Shown here one piece after another: positions 16,403 to 26,646 of a DNA stretch of 64,000 nt. Source of the stretch: Chitinophagales bacterium (GTDB taxonomy: Bacteria > Bacteroidota > Bacteroidia > Chitinophagales > Saprospiraceae); the NCBI GenBank assembly GCA_013299105.1, contig JAAFJY010000019.1, forward strand, positions 1 to 64,000, in the 5' to 3' direction. Made by a program: the position numbers and the translations under genes. The notes under the pieces are model-generated. The model searched no databases and had not been told where the DNA came from. It worked only from the letters and a program-made list of their open reading frames with translations. Positions within the stretch are counted from its first letter, which is position 1. Each line of letters begins with the position of its first letter.

Positions 16403-17857
16403 CTAAACTACTGCACTAATCGCCGCATCCAATTCCTTCTGCGAAATGTCAGTGGGGCATACATAGCCTGTCTTGGGCAAGTTGTCCAGGTTTTTCAGGG
16501 CAGCCCAGCCGCCTTGGATGTCGATGAGGTGTTCAAAGCCCCGTGCGCGCAGGATGGACGCAAAAATCATGCTGCGATAGCCGCCGCCGCAGTGCAAATA
16601 ATAAGTCTCATTGGCGTGCAGGCGTTGCATGTTGTGGTTGATAAAATCCAGGGGTACATTTTCTGCGGCCAGCAAGTGCTGCGAAACGTACTCGGTGGGT
16701 TTGCGCACGTCCAGCAGGTTTTGGACCTTGCCCTCAGCGAATCGCTCGCTGAATTCCGCTGCGCTGATCGACTCGATTTGGTCCAATTCCTTGCCCGCAG
16801 CGGCCCAGGCGGCGATGCCCCCGTCCAGGTAGCCGAGGGTATAATCGTAACCCACCCTGGCCAGGCGGGTCACCACTTCTTCTTCGCGGCCTACGGGTGC
16901 TACAATCAGGATGGGCTGCCGCAAATCGCTGATCAAAGCCCCTACCCAGGGCGCAAAACTGCCTTCGATGCCAATGAAAATCGAATTGGGGATAAAACCT
17001 TCTTTGAACATTTGCTCGTTCCGCACGTCCAAGACCAGTGCGTCCTCCGCCTCGGCAATGGCTTCAAATTGATCAGGTGAAAGGGCCCTGGCCCCGCGTT
17101 GCAACACCCGGTCGATGCTGTCGTAGCCCGCTTTGTTGAGGGCGGCGTTTTTGGCAAAATATTGGGGTGGGGGCAGCAAGTTTGCCGTTACTTCTTTGAT
17201 GAAAGCTTCGCGGCTCAGGTCTTGGTTTAGGGCATAATTGCTGTGTTTTTGGCGGCCCAGGGTGTCCCAGGTTTCTTTGCCGATGTTTTTTCCACAGGCC
17301 GAGCCCGCCCCGTGCGCCGGGTAAACCAGAACCTCGTCGGCCAGGGGCATGATTTTGTTGCGCAGGCTGTCGAAAAGCATACCAGCCAGGTCTTCCTGGG
17401 TGAGCTCGCCTGCTTTTTGAGCCAGATCGGGCCGCCCCACATCCCCAATGAACAAGGTATCGCCCGTGAAAATGGCGTGGTCTTTGCCGTTTTCGTCGAT
17501 GAGCAAAAAAGTCGTACTCTCCAGGGTATGGCCGGGGGTGTGCAAGACTTTGAATTGCAATTTGCCCAAGCTCAACACCTCACCATCCTGGGCGCTGTGA
17601 ATTTGGTAGGCCGTCTGGGCCAGGGGGCCGAATACGATGGTAGCCCCGGTTTTGCGGGCCAGGTCAATGTGCCCCGACACAAAATCCGCGTGGAAATGGG
17701 TCTCAAAAATGTATTTGAGTTGGGCCCCATTGCGCTGCAATTTTTCCAGGTAAGGCTTGGTTTCGCGCAGGGGGTCGATGATAACCGCCTCGCCTTCGCT
17801 TTCGATATAGTAAGTGGCTCCCGCCAGGCAGCCTGTATAGATTTGCTCGATTTTCAT
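16403..17857 (-). CDS. MBL-fold hydrolase with two rhodanese domains (persulfide dioxygenase-like)
   Basis: A protein of 484 residues, started at MKIEQIYTGCLAGATYY as usual for the family. The longer frame adds 14 residues without support. The N-terminal metallo-beta-lactamase fold has H54-x-H56-x-D58-F (ETHFHADF), then TPGHTLES, FTGDTLFIGD and YPAHGAGSACG, the ETHE1/persulfide-dioxygenase pattern. Two rhodanese-like domains follow. The first (LVLDVRNEQMF...) has PVGREEE where the catalytic Cys loop should be, so it is probably inactive. The second (NLLDVRKPTEY...) keeps the Cys in LHCGGGYRS. The likely role is oxidation of glutathione or low-molecular-weight persulfides coupled to sulfur transfer in the cytoplasm. 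The link to sulfide stress is inference. Confidence 0.88.
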   Translation of the reverse strand: MKIEQIYTGCLAGATYYIESEGEAVIIDPLRETKPYLEKLQRNGAQLKYIFETHFHADFVSGHIDLARKTGATIVFGPLAQTAYQIHSAQDGEVLSLGKLQFKVLHTPGHTLESTTFLLIDENGKDHAIFTGDTLFIGDVGRPDLAQKAGELTQEDLAGMLFDSLRNKIMPLADEVLVYPAHGAGSACGKNIGKETWDTLGRQKHSNYALNQDLSREAFIKEVTANLLPPPQYFAKNAALNKAGYDSIDRVLQRGARALSPDQFEAIAEAEDALVLDVRNEQMFKEGFIPNSIFIGIEGSFAPWVGALISDLRQPILIVAPVGREEEVVTRLARVGYDYTLGYLDGGIAAWAAAGKELDQIESISAAEFSERFAEGKVQNLLDVRKPTEYVSQHLLAAENVPLDFINHNMQRLHANETYYLHCGGGYRSMIFASILRARGFEHLIDIQGGWAALKNLDNLPKTGYVCPTDISQKELDAAISAVV

Positions 17858-17992
17858 CCCATTCAGTTTCTCGGTGCGAAAATATGAAGGACTCTTCATG
17901 TTTTCTTCTATACAGTGTGAGTGGGGAAAAAGTTTTTAGGGATCATTCCCGTTCCCAAATCATTTGGCCTTGTTTGGAAACTATCCATCTGG

Positions 17993-18026
17993 TTCCCATT
18001 TTGGCCAAAAAAGGTCGTTTTTTCCT
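17993..18026. repeat. Dispersed repeat family B, partial copy
   Basis: TTCCCATTTTGGCC followed by AAAAAAGGTCGTTTT matches the first about 33 bp of the repeats at 29050 and 34687. It abuts the stop of the truncated gene at 18025. Confidence 0.5.
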
Positions 18027-18318
18027 ATTCAACGACCTCCCAATGGCCACCTTTGTCAGGGCCGATCCTTTTTATTTGATTGGATGATTTTAGCTTTGCC
18101 AGTTGTTTTTCAACCATTCTACTTGTTAATTCCAGTTCTTGTGCTAGTACTGCGATCGTGATTTTGGGGTTAGACTTGATTAGTTCAAGAAGTTTCTCCG
18201 AACTTTTCTCCGAACTTTTTACCGTACTTTTTAGAAATTCGATTCTAAAGCCAGTTGGGTCATGAGAAAAAGAAGGCGCTTGAAGCCCTGCATTTTTACA
18301 TTCCTGGAGGATTTTCAA
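18025..18318 (-). pseudogene. C-terminal fragment of an AlbA_2/RecG-like ATP-binding regulator
   Basis: The 97 residues begin in mid-domain: CKNAGLQAPSFSHDPTGFRIEF is the usual end of the GHKL/ATP-binding part of Schlafen-AlbA_2-type proteins. A winged helix-turn-helix (ELIKSNPKITIAVLAQELEL, SRMVEKQLAKLK) then runs to the end. The upstream domains are missing: I see no remnant before 18318, and thrS begins its 3' region at 18427. It is most likely a decayed remnant. A small wHTH protein using an internal ATG cannot be excluded. Confidence 0.55.
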
Positions 18319-18353
18319 GGTGCCACGTCAACTACAATCCCCCTAAAAATCAA

Positions 18354-18383
18354 AGAGAAGAGCCCAATACAGCGCTCTTCTCC
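18354..18383 (-). terminator. Putative thrS terminator
   Basis: GAGAAGAGC-GCTGTATTGG-GCTCTTCTC forms a perfect 9-bp stem downstream of thrS and its GTTGA tract. On the minus strand it is followed by TTTGATTTTT, an imperfect U-tract. Confidence 0.45.
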
Positions 18384-18423
18384 TCAACTTCTCAACCCCT
18401 CAATTTCTCAACTCCTCAACTCA
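18380..18423 (-). repeat. GTTGA tract at the 3' end of thrS
   Basis: Just after the thrS stop, the coding strand reads GAGTTGAGGAGTTGAGAAAT and then TGAGGGGTTGAGAAGTTGAGG. That makes five TTGAG units at about 8-9 nt spacing. The last 27 bases are identical to the tract behind the BlaI-type gene. Confidence 0.55.
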
Positions 18424-18426
18424 CCA

Positions 18427-20361
18427 TCAAGCTTCCTTCTCCACCTCAGCTTTGAAGTGCGCCACAAACTCCGCGATGCTAAGGCTGCCCTTGTCGCCCT
18501 CGCCTTGGCGGCGTACGGAAACGGCATTGTTCTCTACCTCCTTTTCGCCTACGATGAGCATGAAAGGAATGCGCTTGAGCTCCGTTTCGCGGATTTTTTT
18601 ACCAATGGTCTCGTTGCGCTCGTCGATGATGCCCAGGATGTCGTGCTGGGCCAGCTCGTCTTGCAATTGGCGGCAGTAGTCGATGAATCTGTCGCTGATC
18701 GGTAGCAGGGCGTATTGCTCAGGAGCCAGCCAGAGCGGGAATTTACCCGCCGTATTTTCGATCAAAATACTGATGAAACGCTCCATCGAACCGAAAGGCG
18801 CACGGTGGATCATCACCGGGCGGTGGGCCTTGTTGTCGGCTCCGATGTATTCGAGTTCGAAACGTTCGGGCAGGTTGTAGTCCACCTGGATGGTGCCCAA
18901 TTGCCACTGCCGACCAATGGCATCTTTCACCATGAAGTCGAGTTTGGGACCGTAAAAGGCAGCTTCTCCCAACTCCATCGTGGTGGTCAGACCCGCTTCC
19001 TGGGCGGCTTCAATGATGGCGTTTTCGGCGCTGCGCCAGTTCTCGTCGGTTCCGAGATACTTGGCAGGGTTATTGGGGTCACGCAGCGAAACCTGGGCAG
19101 TGAACTCTTTGAAGCCCATTTTGCTCAACACCGTGCGGGTGAGGTCCAACACGTTCAAAAACTCGGCCTTTACCTGTTCGGGAGCGCAAAAAATGTGCGC
19201 ATCGTCCTGCGTAAAGCCACGTACCCGTGAAAGGCCGTGCAATTCACCCGTCTGCTCATAGCGGTACACCGTGCCAAACTCCGCGATGCGCAGGGGCAGG
19301 TCGCGGTACGAGTGCGGACGGTGGGCATAAATCTCGCAGTGGTGCGGACAGTTCATTGGTTTCAGCAAAAACTCCTCGCCCTCGCGTGGGGTGTGGATGG
19401 GCTGAAAACTGTCTTTGCCGTACTTCTCATAGTGGCCCGAGGTCACATACAATTCTTTGCGGCCAATGTGAGGCGTGGTCACCAACTTGTAGCCGCGTTT
19501 TTCCTGCTCGGTGCGCAGGAAATTCATCAGGCGATCGCGCAGGGCATTGCCTTTGGGCAGCCAAATCGGCAAACCGGAGCCCACGCGCTCGCTGAACATA
19601 AAAAGCTCTAGTTCCTGCCCCAACTTGCGGTGGTCGCGCTTTTTGGCCTCTTCCAACATCACCAGGTACTCTTGCAAGTCCTTTTGCTTGGGGAAAGCAA
19701 TGCCGTACAAGCGCTGCAATTGCTGGCGGGTTTCGTCGCCCTGCCAATAAGCACCAGCTACGTTGAGCAGTTTCACCGCTTTGATGTAGCCCGTGTCGGG
19801 GATATGTGGTCCGCGGCAAAGGTCTACGAAATTGCCTTGCTGGTACAAGGTCAGGGCTTCGTTTTCGCCGCGTTTTTCGATCAATTCGATTTTGTACTCG
19901 TCGCCTTTGCCTTGGAAAAAGGTCAAGGCATCTGCCCGGCTGATGTCTTTGCGCACATAAGCGTTCTTTTGGCGGGCCAGTTCGAGCATTTTTTCCTCGA
20001 TTTTGACCAGGTCATCGGCTGAAATTTGGCGCGAACCCGTGTCAACATCGTAGTAAAATCCATTTTCGGTAGCCGGACCCGTACCAAACTTGATGCCAGG
20101 AAACAAAGCCTCCAATGCCTCGGCCATCAAGTGGGCCGAGGAGTGCCAGAGGGTATTTTTACCGTCTTTGTCATCCCAGGTCAGCAGGTTCAGGGTGGCA
20201 TTGGTGTGAATGGGGCGGGTGGCGTCCCATACTTCACCGTTCACTTTTGCGGACAACACTTTCTGAGCCAAGCCCTCGCTGATGGACCGCGCAATCTCCA
20301 AGGCCGTGCTTCCGGCCGGATATTCGCGTACTTTGCCATCCGGGAATGTAATATTGATCAT
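18427..20361 (-). CDS. thrS: Threonine--tRNA ligase
   Basis: A 644-residue full-length ThrRS that charges tRNA-Thr in the cytoplasm. The domains run in the expected order. An N-terminal TGS fold comes first ([20 protein letters not shown]). The SAD editing domain has the [10 protein letters not shown] motif (HxxxH) and a later SRADALTFF region. The class II catalytic core has motif 2 ([30 protein letters not shown]) and motif 3 ([11 protein letters not shown]). The C-terminal domain binds the anticodon. The editing-site HxxxH and the zinc-ligand Cys in LKPMNCPHH are present. The gene stands alone and is not followed by infC-rpmI-rplT, which often sit behind thrS. Confidence 0.97.
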   Translation of the reverse strand: MINITFPDGKVREYPAGSTALEIARSISEGLAQKVLSAKVNGEVWDATRPIHTNATLNLLTWDDKDGKNTLWHSSAHLMAEALEALFPGIKFGTGPATENGFYYDVDTGSRQISADDLVKIEEKMLELARQKNAYVRKDISRADALTFFQGKGDEYKIELIEKRGENEALTLYQQGNFVDLCRGPHIPDTGYIKAVKLLNVAGAYWQGDETRQQLQRLYGIAFPKQKDLQEYLVMLEEAKKRDHRKLGQELELFMFSERVGSGLPIWLPKGNALRDRLMNFLRTEQEKRGYKLVTTPHIGRKELYVTSGHYEKYGKDSFQPIHTPREGEEFLLKPMNCPHHCEIYAHRPHSYRDLPLRIAEFGTVYRYEQTGELHGLSRVRGFTQDDAHIFCAPEQVKAEFLNVLDLTRTVLSKMGFKEFTAQVSLRDPNNPAKYLGTDENWRSAENAIIEAAQEAGLTTTMELGEAAFYGPKLDFMVKDAIGRQWQLGTIQVDYNLPERFELEYIGADNKAHRPVMIHRAPFGSMERFISILIENTAGKFPLWLAPEQYALLPISDRFIDYCRQLQDELAQHDILGIIDERNETIGKKIRETELKRIPFMLIVGEKEVENNAVSVRRQGEGDKGSLSIAEFVAHFKAEVEKEA

Positions 20362-20490
20362 GGATTTCTACTTTTAAGGCTGCGAAATTAGGGCTTTCGG
20401 CGTGAGCAGCCAAATGCAGGGCGGGAAAAGTTTGGAAGTGGTTAGTTGATGGGGTATTCGCTTGGGATAAATCCATCTTTTCGCTTCTAA

Positions 20491-20603
20491 AAATTCTTTC
20501 AAATTTTGGTTTGGTCAACGCCATGCAGGCAATTCTGCAATTCTGGTTCAGATAAAAAAACACCTCGCTTGATTGTTGAGACCGCGTTCTCCGAAGTTTT
20601 CAG
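20491..20603. repeat. Dispersed repeat family D, copy 1
   Basis: The segment ttggtcaacgcc..caattctgcaattctg.ttcagataaaaaa..cgcttgattgtt..ccgaagtttt matches the reverse complement of 62391-62505. It fills the thrS 5' region between two divergent genes. No reading frame is supported. Confidence 0.55.
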
Positions 20604-20676
20604 TGAGTACTGATTTTCAAATCTCGAATCAACACCGCTCTGCTTGGAACAAGTACTCAAGTCTACAAATTTCTCC

Positions 20677-20684
20677 TATTTTTG
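20677..20684 (+). promoter_or_regulatory. Putative -7 element of the GT-C gene
   Basis: TATTTTTG fits TAnnTTTG and lies 20 nt before the ATG at 20705. That position is one reason to reject the longer upstream start. No good -33 box is seen. Confidence 0.35.
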
Positions 20685-20704
20685 CCCAATACACCACCCA
20701 ACTC

Positions 20705-22534
20705 ATGTCAAAAGGAAAAAAAACAACGCCTAAGGCCAAGCCTGCCCCCGCCAGCGTGGAAAAAAAGCCTAAACATTCTGAAAAAACCAGTGGCAGCCCA
20801 AGTTGGTTGCCCACCGCAATTTTGGTGCTGACGGCTTTTGTGCTTTATTTTTCTACCCTCCGCTACGATTACGTGCTCGACGATCAAATCGTTTATACCG
20901 AAAACCAGTTTGTCCAAAAAGGCATCGCGGGCATCGGCAAAATCCTGAGTACAGAATCCATGACGGGCTATTTTGGCAGCCAAAAAGACCTGGTGGCGGG
21001 CGCACGTTATCGGCCTTTGTCTTTGGTGAGTTTTGCGTTGGAAAAATCCTTTTTTGGGCAAAGCGCCCGCATGAGCCACTTCCTCAATGTACTTTTGTAT
21101 GCACTTTTGGGCTTTTTGTTGTACCGCCTTTTGAAGCGAATTTTTCCTCCCGACGCGCAGCAGCCCTGGTACCTGAGCCTGGCATTTCTGGCCAGTTTCT
21201 TGTACCTCCTCCACCCGATCCACACCGAGGCCGTGACCAATGTGAAGGGGCGTGATGAGATTTTGGCGGCCTTGGGGGCTTTTGGGGCCTTGTATGCGAG
21301 CTGGCGGGCAGTGCAGGAGGGCAAAATGGCTTGGAACCTGGGTGCAGCCCTGCTTTTTTTCCTGGGCTTGTTGGCCAAAGAAAATACCTTGACATTTTTG
21401 GCGGTCATTCCGCTTACCCTTTGGTTGTTTGGCAAAAAAGAATTCCGCAGCATTGGCATCAATTTGGGTATTTTGCTAGCGGTGGCACTGGCCTACATCG
21501 CCCTGCGCGTGAGTGTGGTGGGTTACTTGCTGAATACCGAACTGAGCGAGGTGAGCGTGATGAACGATCCATTCCTGGGCCTAAACGGTGGCCAAAAATT
21601 CGCTACCATTTTCCTGACCCTGGGTTGGTACCTCAAGCTCCTGGTTTTCCCACACCCTTTGACCCACGATTATTACCCTTACCATGTGCCAGTGGTGGGC
21701 TGGGGCGATTGGCGGGCTTTGCTTGGTCTGGGCTTGCATGTGGCCATGATTGGCGTTGCAATTTGGGCCTGGAAACGCAAGCCGATCTGGACTTACGTGG
21801 TCTTGTTTTACCTTTGCACCATGTCGATCACCTCTAACTTGCCATTTACGGTGGGGGCTTTTATGAACGAGCGTTTTGCGTTTATTCCATCCCTTGCCTT
21901 TTGTTTGGGCTTGGCTTGGATGCTCAATAAATGGGTACAAAATGCCTCAACCCGTACCCTGGCCTGGGGTCTTTTGGGGGTATTTGCCCTGGGTTTTACC
22001 CTCAAAACCTGGGCCCGCAACCCCGATTGGGCTACCGAACAAAGCCTGAACGACGCTGCTTACCGCATTTCTAGCAACAGCGCCCGGGCCAATCTTTTCC
22101 AGGGAGTGGCAAAATTCAATGCCCAATTTGGCGCAGTACCCGATGCACCCGGCAAATTGAAAGTCATTGCAGAGGTGATGCCCTTGATCGACAAATCAAT
22201 TGCCATCGTGCCCAGCTACAAAGCCGCGCTCGACTTCAAAGCAGGCTTGGCGGGTGAGCGCTACAAACTGAACAATGACCTCAAGCAATTCTTGACCAGT
22301 GTAGAAATTGTCGGCATCAATGCCCCCGATGGCAAAAACCTGAACGCTTTTTTAAACTACTTGTCGGCCAACAACCCAATTTTCCTGGATTTTTGCTACA
22401 AAGTGGGCTATGAAGAGCTGTTCAAAAAGAAAAAAGACGCGAAAAATGCGGCAGTGATTTTGGGCTATGCGGCCAAGGTTGCGCCTGGAGATGCTAGGAT
22501 TCGGGCGGCAGTTGGGGAGGTGCAGCAAAAGTGA
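20705..22534 (+). CDS. Multi-pass GT-C type glycosyltransferase (protein O-mannosyltransferase/TMTC-like)
   Basis: A protein of 609 residues with about 10-12 membrane helices. After a Lys/Pro-rich cytoplasmic N-terminus, the first helix (SWLPTAILVLTAFVLYF) is followed by YDYVLDDQ with the acidic pair D59-D60. This is the first extracytoplasmic-loop motif of GT-C transferases. ARYRPLSLVSFALEK and HFLNVLLYALLGFLLYRLL are typical of TMTC/O-mannosyltransferase-like proteins. The C-terminal about 150 residues (ISSNSARANLFQGVAK onward) look like TPR-type helices. Expected role: sugar transfer from a polyprenyl donor to a protein or lipid on the periplasmic side. I start at the MSKGKK ATG because the 44 upstream residues would read through a dispersed repeat. 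Confidence 0.8.
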   Translation: MSKGKKTTPKAKPAPASVEKKPKHSEKTSGSPSWLPTAILVLTAFVLYFSTLRYDYVLDDQIVYTENQFVQKGIAGIGKILSTESMTGYFGSQKDLVAGARYRPLSLVSFALEKSFFGQSARMSHFLNVLLYALLGFLLYRLLKRIFPPDAQQPWYLSLAFLASFLYLLHPIHTEAVTNVKGRDEILAALGAFGALYASWRAVQEGKMAWNLGAALLFFLGLLAKENTLTFLAVIPLTLWLFGKKEFRSIGINLGILLAVALAYIALRVSVVGYLLNTELSEVSVMNDPFLGLNGGQKFATIFLTLGWYLKLLVFPHPLTHDYYPYHVPVVGWGDWRALLGLGLHVAMIGVAIWAWKRKPIWTYVVLFYLCTMSITSNLPFTVGAFMNERFAFIPSLAFCLGLAWMLNKWVQNASTRTLAWGLLGVFALGFTLKTWARNPDWATEQSLNDAAYRISSNSARANLFQGVAKFNAQFGAVPDAPGKLKVIAEVMPLIDKSIAIVPSYKAALDFKAGLAGERYKLNNDLKQFLTSVEIVGINAPDGKNLNAFLNYLSANNPIFLDFCYKVGYEELFKKKKDAKNAAVILGYAAKVAPGDARIRAAVGEVQQK

Positions 22535-22663
22535 TTTTTGGGCCAAAACCAAGCCAAAACCTCAAAATCTCCCCCACAAACCATCAACAACACCTATTTT
22601 TTTGTACTTTTTCGGCACCAAATCTACAACTGCCCTCTTCATCGCTAAAAACCGCACCAAGCT

Positions 22664-24346
22664 GTGACAGAAACAACCGAATTTCGCCCCTGGCTGAAGA
22701 ACTACCCGCATGGGGTGCCTGCCAATGTCAACCCAGAGGAATTTCCGAGCCTGATGGACATGCTCAAGGAGAGTTTTGTCAAATTCGCCGATTCCCCGGC
22801 TTATTCCTGCATGGGCAAGTCGATGACTTATGGCCAGATCGATCAGTATTCGGATCAGTTTGGGGCCTATTTGTTGTCGCGCGGCTTAGAGGCAGGTGAC
22901 AAGATCGCCTTGATGATGCCCAACGTCTTGCAATATCCCATTGCTTTGTTTGGTGCGCTCAAAGCAGGTTTGATCGTGGTGAATACCAACCCACTCTACA
23001 AGCCCCGCGAGTTGGAGCACCAGTTGCACGATTCAGGTGCCAAGGCCATCGTGATATTAGAAAACTATGCCTCCATTCTGGAGCAAGTCATGGCCCATAC
23101 CCAGGTCAAAACGGTGATTGTGACCAGCGTAGGCGAGCTTTTGAGCTTTCCCAAGGGCATGGTCGTCAATTTTGTGGTGCGCAAACTCAAGCGCATGGTG
23201 CCCAAATATTCCATCCGCAATACCGCTAGTTTCAAAGATGCCCTGACCCAAGGCAAAAAATTTGAAATCCCGCCCCGCCAGGGCAAACCCGACGACACCA
23301 TCGTGTTGCAATACACGGGCGGCACCACAGGCGTAGCCAAAGGAGCCATGCTGACCAACCGCAACCTAGTGGCCAACATGATGCAATTCACCGCCTGGGC
23401 CGGACCGTTTTTAAAAGAAAAAGAAGAAGTGGCACTTTGCCCCTTGCCCATCTACCATATTTTTGCCTTTACCATCAACATGATGCTGATGCGCATTGGC
23501 GCTCATTCGATCCTGGTGACCAATGCCCGCGACACCAACTCGGTGATCGAAGCCATGAAATCGGCCCCCATCAGCATCATCACGGGCCTGAACAGCTTGT
23601 TTGTGAACATGCTCAACCACCCGGAGTTTGCCAAGTTGGATTTTAGCAAACTCAAGGTAACTGGTGCAGGCGGCATGGCCATGCAGCGCCCCGTGATCGA
23701 ACAGTGGAAACAAGTGACGGGCTGCACCATCGCCGAGGGTTATGGCATGACCGAATCTTCGCCTGTGATCAGTTCCAATCCTTTCGATGGCCGCATCGAA
23801 ATTGGCAGCATTGGGATGCCCGTGCCCTCTACTGACATCCGCATTGTGGACGAGCAGGGAAATATTGTAGGTTTCAACCAAGTGGGCGAAATCCAGGCCA
23901 AAGGCCCTCAAATGATGAAAGGCTACTACAATCGCCCCGACGAAACCGCTAAAACCATGACCCCCGACGGCTGGTTGTGTACAGGCGACATTGGCATTTT
24001 GATGGAAAACGGCTTTTTGAAAATCGTGGACCGGAAAAAAGAAATGATCCTGGTATCAGGCTTCAACGTTTTCCCCAATGAAGTAGAAGAAGTACTGGTG
24101 AGCCACCCCAAAGTGCTCGAAGCCGCCGCCATCGGCGTAGAAGACGACAAGGCGGGCGAAGTAGTCAAGGTTTTCATCGTCAAAAAAGACGATTCTTTGA
24201 CCAAAGACGAACTGATTGCTTTTGCCAAAGAAAACATGACAGGTTACAAAGTCCCCAGGCATGTGGAGTTTCGCAAGGAATTGCCCAAAACCAACGTGGG
24301 TAAAATCTTGCGGCGGGTGCTGCGGGAGGAGGAAAACAGCAAATAG
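22664..24346 (+). CDS. fadD: Long-chain fatty-acid--CoA ligase (AMP-forming)
   Basis: A 560-residue ANL-superfamily enzyme with a GTG start. Motifs in order: the P-loop YTGGTTGVAKGA, ITGLNSLFVNML, GYGMTESSPVI (adenylate binding), WLCTGDIG with the hinge region IVDRKKEMILVSGFNV, and the C-terminal GKILRR with the catalytic Lys. It activates fatty acids to acyl-AMP and then acyl-CoA for beta-oxidation or lipid synthesis. The length and closeness to FadD-type sequences favour long-chain substrates, but specificity cannot be read. It lies 129 bases behind the GT-C gene, with no sign of co-regulation. Confidence 0.88.
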   Translation: MTETTEFRPWLKNYPHGVPANVNPEEFPSLMDMLKESFVKFADSPAYSCMGKSMTYGQIDQYSDQFGAYLLSRGLEAGDKIALMMPNVLQYPIALFGALKAGLIVVNTNPLYKPRELEHQLHDSGAKAIVILENYASILEQVMAHTQVKTVIVTSVGELLSFPKGMVVNFVVRKLKRMVPKYSIRNTASFKDALTQGKKFEIPPRQGKPDDTIVLQYTGGTTGVAKGAMLTNRNLVANMMQFTAWAGPFLKEKEEVALCPLPIYHIFAFTINMMLMRIGAHSILVTNARDTNSVIEAMKSAPISIITGLNSLFVNMLNHPEFAKLDFSKLKVTGAGGMAMQRPVIEQWKQVTGCTIAEGYGMTESSPVISSNPFDGRIEIGSIGMPVPSTDIRIVDEQGNIVGFNQVGEIQAKGPQMMKGYYNRPDETAKTMTPDGWLCTGDIGILMENGFLKIVDRKKEMILVSGFNVFPNEVEEVLVSHPKVLEAAAIGVEDDKAGEVVKVFIVKKDDSLTKDELIAFAKENMTGYKVPRHVEFRKELPKTNVGKILRRVLREEENSK

Positions 24347-24448
24347 GCCCTTGAAAATTCAAACAAAAGCAGCTTTTTGGAGTTAGGCATAAAACTATTT
24401 TTACGACTTTTCTCCCCATTGATTTTGTTTTCAGCTAATAGCTTAAAA

Positions 24449-26101
24449 ATGATGAACAACAACCGTGCTTCGTGGACTGCCCGCATTCAGGTGTGGTTGC
24501 CTTTCTTGTTGGCAACTGCGGTGGTGATTGGAATGCTGATGGGTTTGAAAATGGGGAACGATACACCGCAAGTCAAGTTGGTCAAACCAGGTGAAGCCCC
24601 CAGCTCCAAGCAGCGCAATGAGAAAATAGAAGAACTGCTGCGCTACATCGAAGCCCGTTATGTCGATTCGATTGACCGCGATAGGTTGATCGACGAGGCC
24701 ATTGAAAAATTGGTGTCTCAGCTCGATCCACATTCTTCTTACATCCCATCGTCCGAAATCAAGGAAGCCAACGAGCAACTGGAGGGGAAATTTGATGGCA
24801 TTGGCATTGAGTTTTTGCTGGTCAACGACACAGTGACCGTGGTGCACACCATGCCCGAAAGTCCCGCAGACGACGCTGGCCTCAAAACGGGCGACCAACT
24901 CATCAAAATTGGTAACAAAACGGTTTCTGGAAAATCACTGGACAACGAAGCTGTTGTTGATCATTTGAGAGGGACTGAAGGCTCCAAAGTGCAAGTGGCT
25001 TTCCTGCGGGGGCGCGACAAAAAACTGCGCCAACTCACCCTGGCCCGCGAACCCATTGACGTGAGCACCATCGACGCTGCTTACATGCTCAACGAGCGCG
25101 TGGGCTACATTCGATTGGCCCGTTTCAGCGCCAATTCCGACAAAGAATTCATCGCTGCAATGGCCGATTTGTCGGAAAAACACGGCATGAAAGACCTGAT
25201 GATCGACCTGCGCCAAAACCCCGGTGGCTACCTGCAAGTAGCGGCCAATATTTTGAGCCAGGTTTTTCCCAACAAGGGCAATTTGCTGGTGTACACCCAA
25301 GGGCGGGCTTCTTACCGGGCCGATTACAAGTCGACGGGGCGCTCGTTTTACCCGGTCGATCAAGTAGTGGTACTCATTGACGAGGGCAGTGCCTCGGCAG
25401 CAGAAATCGTAGCGGGTGCGGTACAAGACAACGACCGTGGCCAGATCATTGGCCGCCGTTCTTATGGCAAGGGCTTGGTGCAAGAGCAGTACGAATTCAG
25501 CGATGGTTCGGCTTTGCGCCTGACGGTGGCGCGTTACTACACGCCTTCTGGCCGTTCGATCCAAAAGCCTTATGGCAAAGGAATCGACTATGACCACGAT
25601 GTGGCCGAACGCATCAAATCTGGCGAGTTGTTGTCCGAAAAAAAGATCAAATTAAAAGACACCACCAGCTACCTCACCCACAATGGCCGCAAGGTGTACG
25701 CTGGCGGCGGCATCGTTCCCGACGTTTTTGTACCCGTGGACAGTGCTTTTTACAGTGAGTTTGTGCAATCACAGCATGAACAGATGCAAGTATTTGCGTT
25801 CCAGCAACTGAAAGCCTCGGACCGCGAAAAGTGGCAAAAACTAGGCTTGCCCCAATTCCGAAAGCAATACCAGGTGAGCACCGAAACCCTGAATGCTTTT
25901 CAAAATTATGCCCAAAAAAAAGGTGCCAAAAATGATGCTAACCAGTGGCAAACGCATTATGAAACCCTGCGCCGCTTGCTCAAAGCCCATATGGCCCAGC
26001 ATCTTTTTCACGATGAAGGCTACCATGCAGTCTTGAACGATGGTGATGCCTGTGTGGCCAAAGCGCTGAAGGCATTGAAGCCTGGAATGGCTTTGAAATG
26101 A
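24449..26101 (+). CDS. S41-family C-terminal processing peptidase
   Basis: A 550-residue exported serine protease. The chosen ATG at 24449 gives a short cytoplasmic tail, a signal-anchor helix ([17 protein letters not shown], 16-32) and then the periplasmic part. The pro-region (LDPHSSYIP) precedes a PDZ domain at about 110-195. The S41 core has the nucleophile motif DEGSASAAE at 311-319 and the general-base Lys in RRSYGKG, K341. The C-terminal about 130 residues are helical. It should trim periplasmic or outer-membrane proteins at their C-termini. Its stop overlaps the start of the macro-domain gene by 4 bases (ATGA), which suggests translational coupling. Confidence 0.92.
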   Translation: MMNNNRASWTARIQVWLPFLLATAVVIGMLMGLKMGNDTPQVKLVKPGEAPSSKQRNEKIEELLRYIEARYVDSIDRDRLIDEAIEKLVSQLDPHSSYIPSSEIKEANEQLEGKFDGIGIEFLLVNDTVTVVHTMPESPADDAGLKTGDQLIKIGNKTVSGKSLDNEAVVDHLRGTEGSKVQVAFLRGRDKKLRQLTLAREPIDVSTIDAAYMLNERVGYIRLARFSANSDKEFIAAMADLSEKHGMKDLMIDLRQNPGGYLQVAANILSQVFPNKGNLLVYTQGRASYRADYKSTGRSFYPVDQVVVLIDEGSASAAEIVAGAVQDNDRGQIIGRRSYGKGLVQEQYEFSDGSALRLTVARYYTPSGRSIQKPYGKGIDYDHDVAERIKSGELLSEKKIKLKDTTSYLTHNGRKVYAGGGIVPDVFVPVDSAFYSEFVQSQHEQMQVFAFQQLKASDREKWQKLGLPQFRKQYQVSTETLNAFQNYAQKKGAKNDANQWQTHYETLRRLLKAHMAQHLFHDEGYHAVLNDGDACVAKALKALKPGMALK

Positions 26102-26616
26102 GCACCCGAATCGAATTGATCCAAGGCGACATCACCAAAATCAAGGTTGATGCGATTGTGAATGCAGCCAATAGCTCTTTATTAGGCGGCGGTGGCGTGG
26201 ATGGAGCCATCCACCGGGCTGGTGGCCCGGCAATCCTGGCAGCATGCCAGCTCATCAGGGCCAAACAAGGTAGCTGCAAAGTAGGCGAGGCCGTAATCAC
26301 CACTGCTGGCAAGCTGCCTGCAAAATATGTCATCCACACCGTAGGGCCAGTTTGGAACAATGGCAAAAGCCAAGAGGTCGAGTTTTTGGCTTCCGCTTAC
26401 CGCAATAGCTTGGAATTGGCTGTCGAGCATGGCGTAAAGACCATCGCTTTTCCCAACATCGGCACAGGAATTTACCGTTTTCCCAAGGATTTGGCCGCTC
26501 AGGTGGCGATTCAGACAGTGAGGGATTTCTTGGCGGAAACAGATCAGATCGAACGAGTGGTTTTCGTTTGTTTTGACCAGGAGAATTTTGGGATTTATGA
26601 GGAGGAGTTGACTTGA
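26098..26616 (+). CDS. Macro-domain protein (O-acetyl-ADP-ribose deacetylase-like)
   Basis: A 172-residue single macro domain of the MacroD/YmdB type: [19 protein letters not shown] with the key Asn, [14 protein letters not shown] (ADP-ribose phosphate loop), and [12 protein letters not shown] with the conserved glycine loop. It should hydrolyse O-acetyl-ADP-ribose or remove mono-ADP-ribose from proteins in the cytoplasm. It is coupled by an ATGA overlap to the S41 protease gene. No sirtuin or ADP-ribosyltransferase gene is adjacent, so the source of substrate is not visible. Confidence 0.93.
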   Translation: MSTRIELIQGDITKIKVDAIVNAANSSLLGGGGVDGAIHRAGGPAILAACQLIRAKQGSCKVGEAVITTAGKLPAKYVIHTVGPVWNNGKSQEVEFLASAYRNSLELAVEHGVKTIAFPNIGTGIYRFPKDLAAQVAIQTVRDFLAETDQIERVVFVCFDQENFGIYEEELT

Positions 26617-26646
26617 AAGCTCACGAATCCTATGCCGAAGTCCATC

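Noticed and set aside
18380-18423. Short CRISPR-like array in the regular GTTGA units
   Set aside because: Units are 8-9 bp with no spacers, and no cas genes are present. It is a simple tract.
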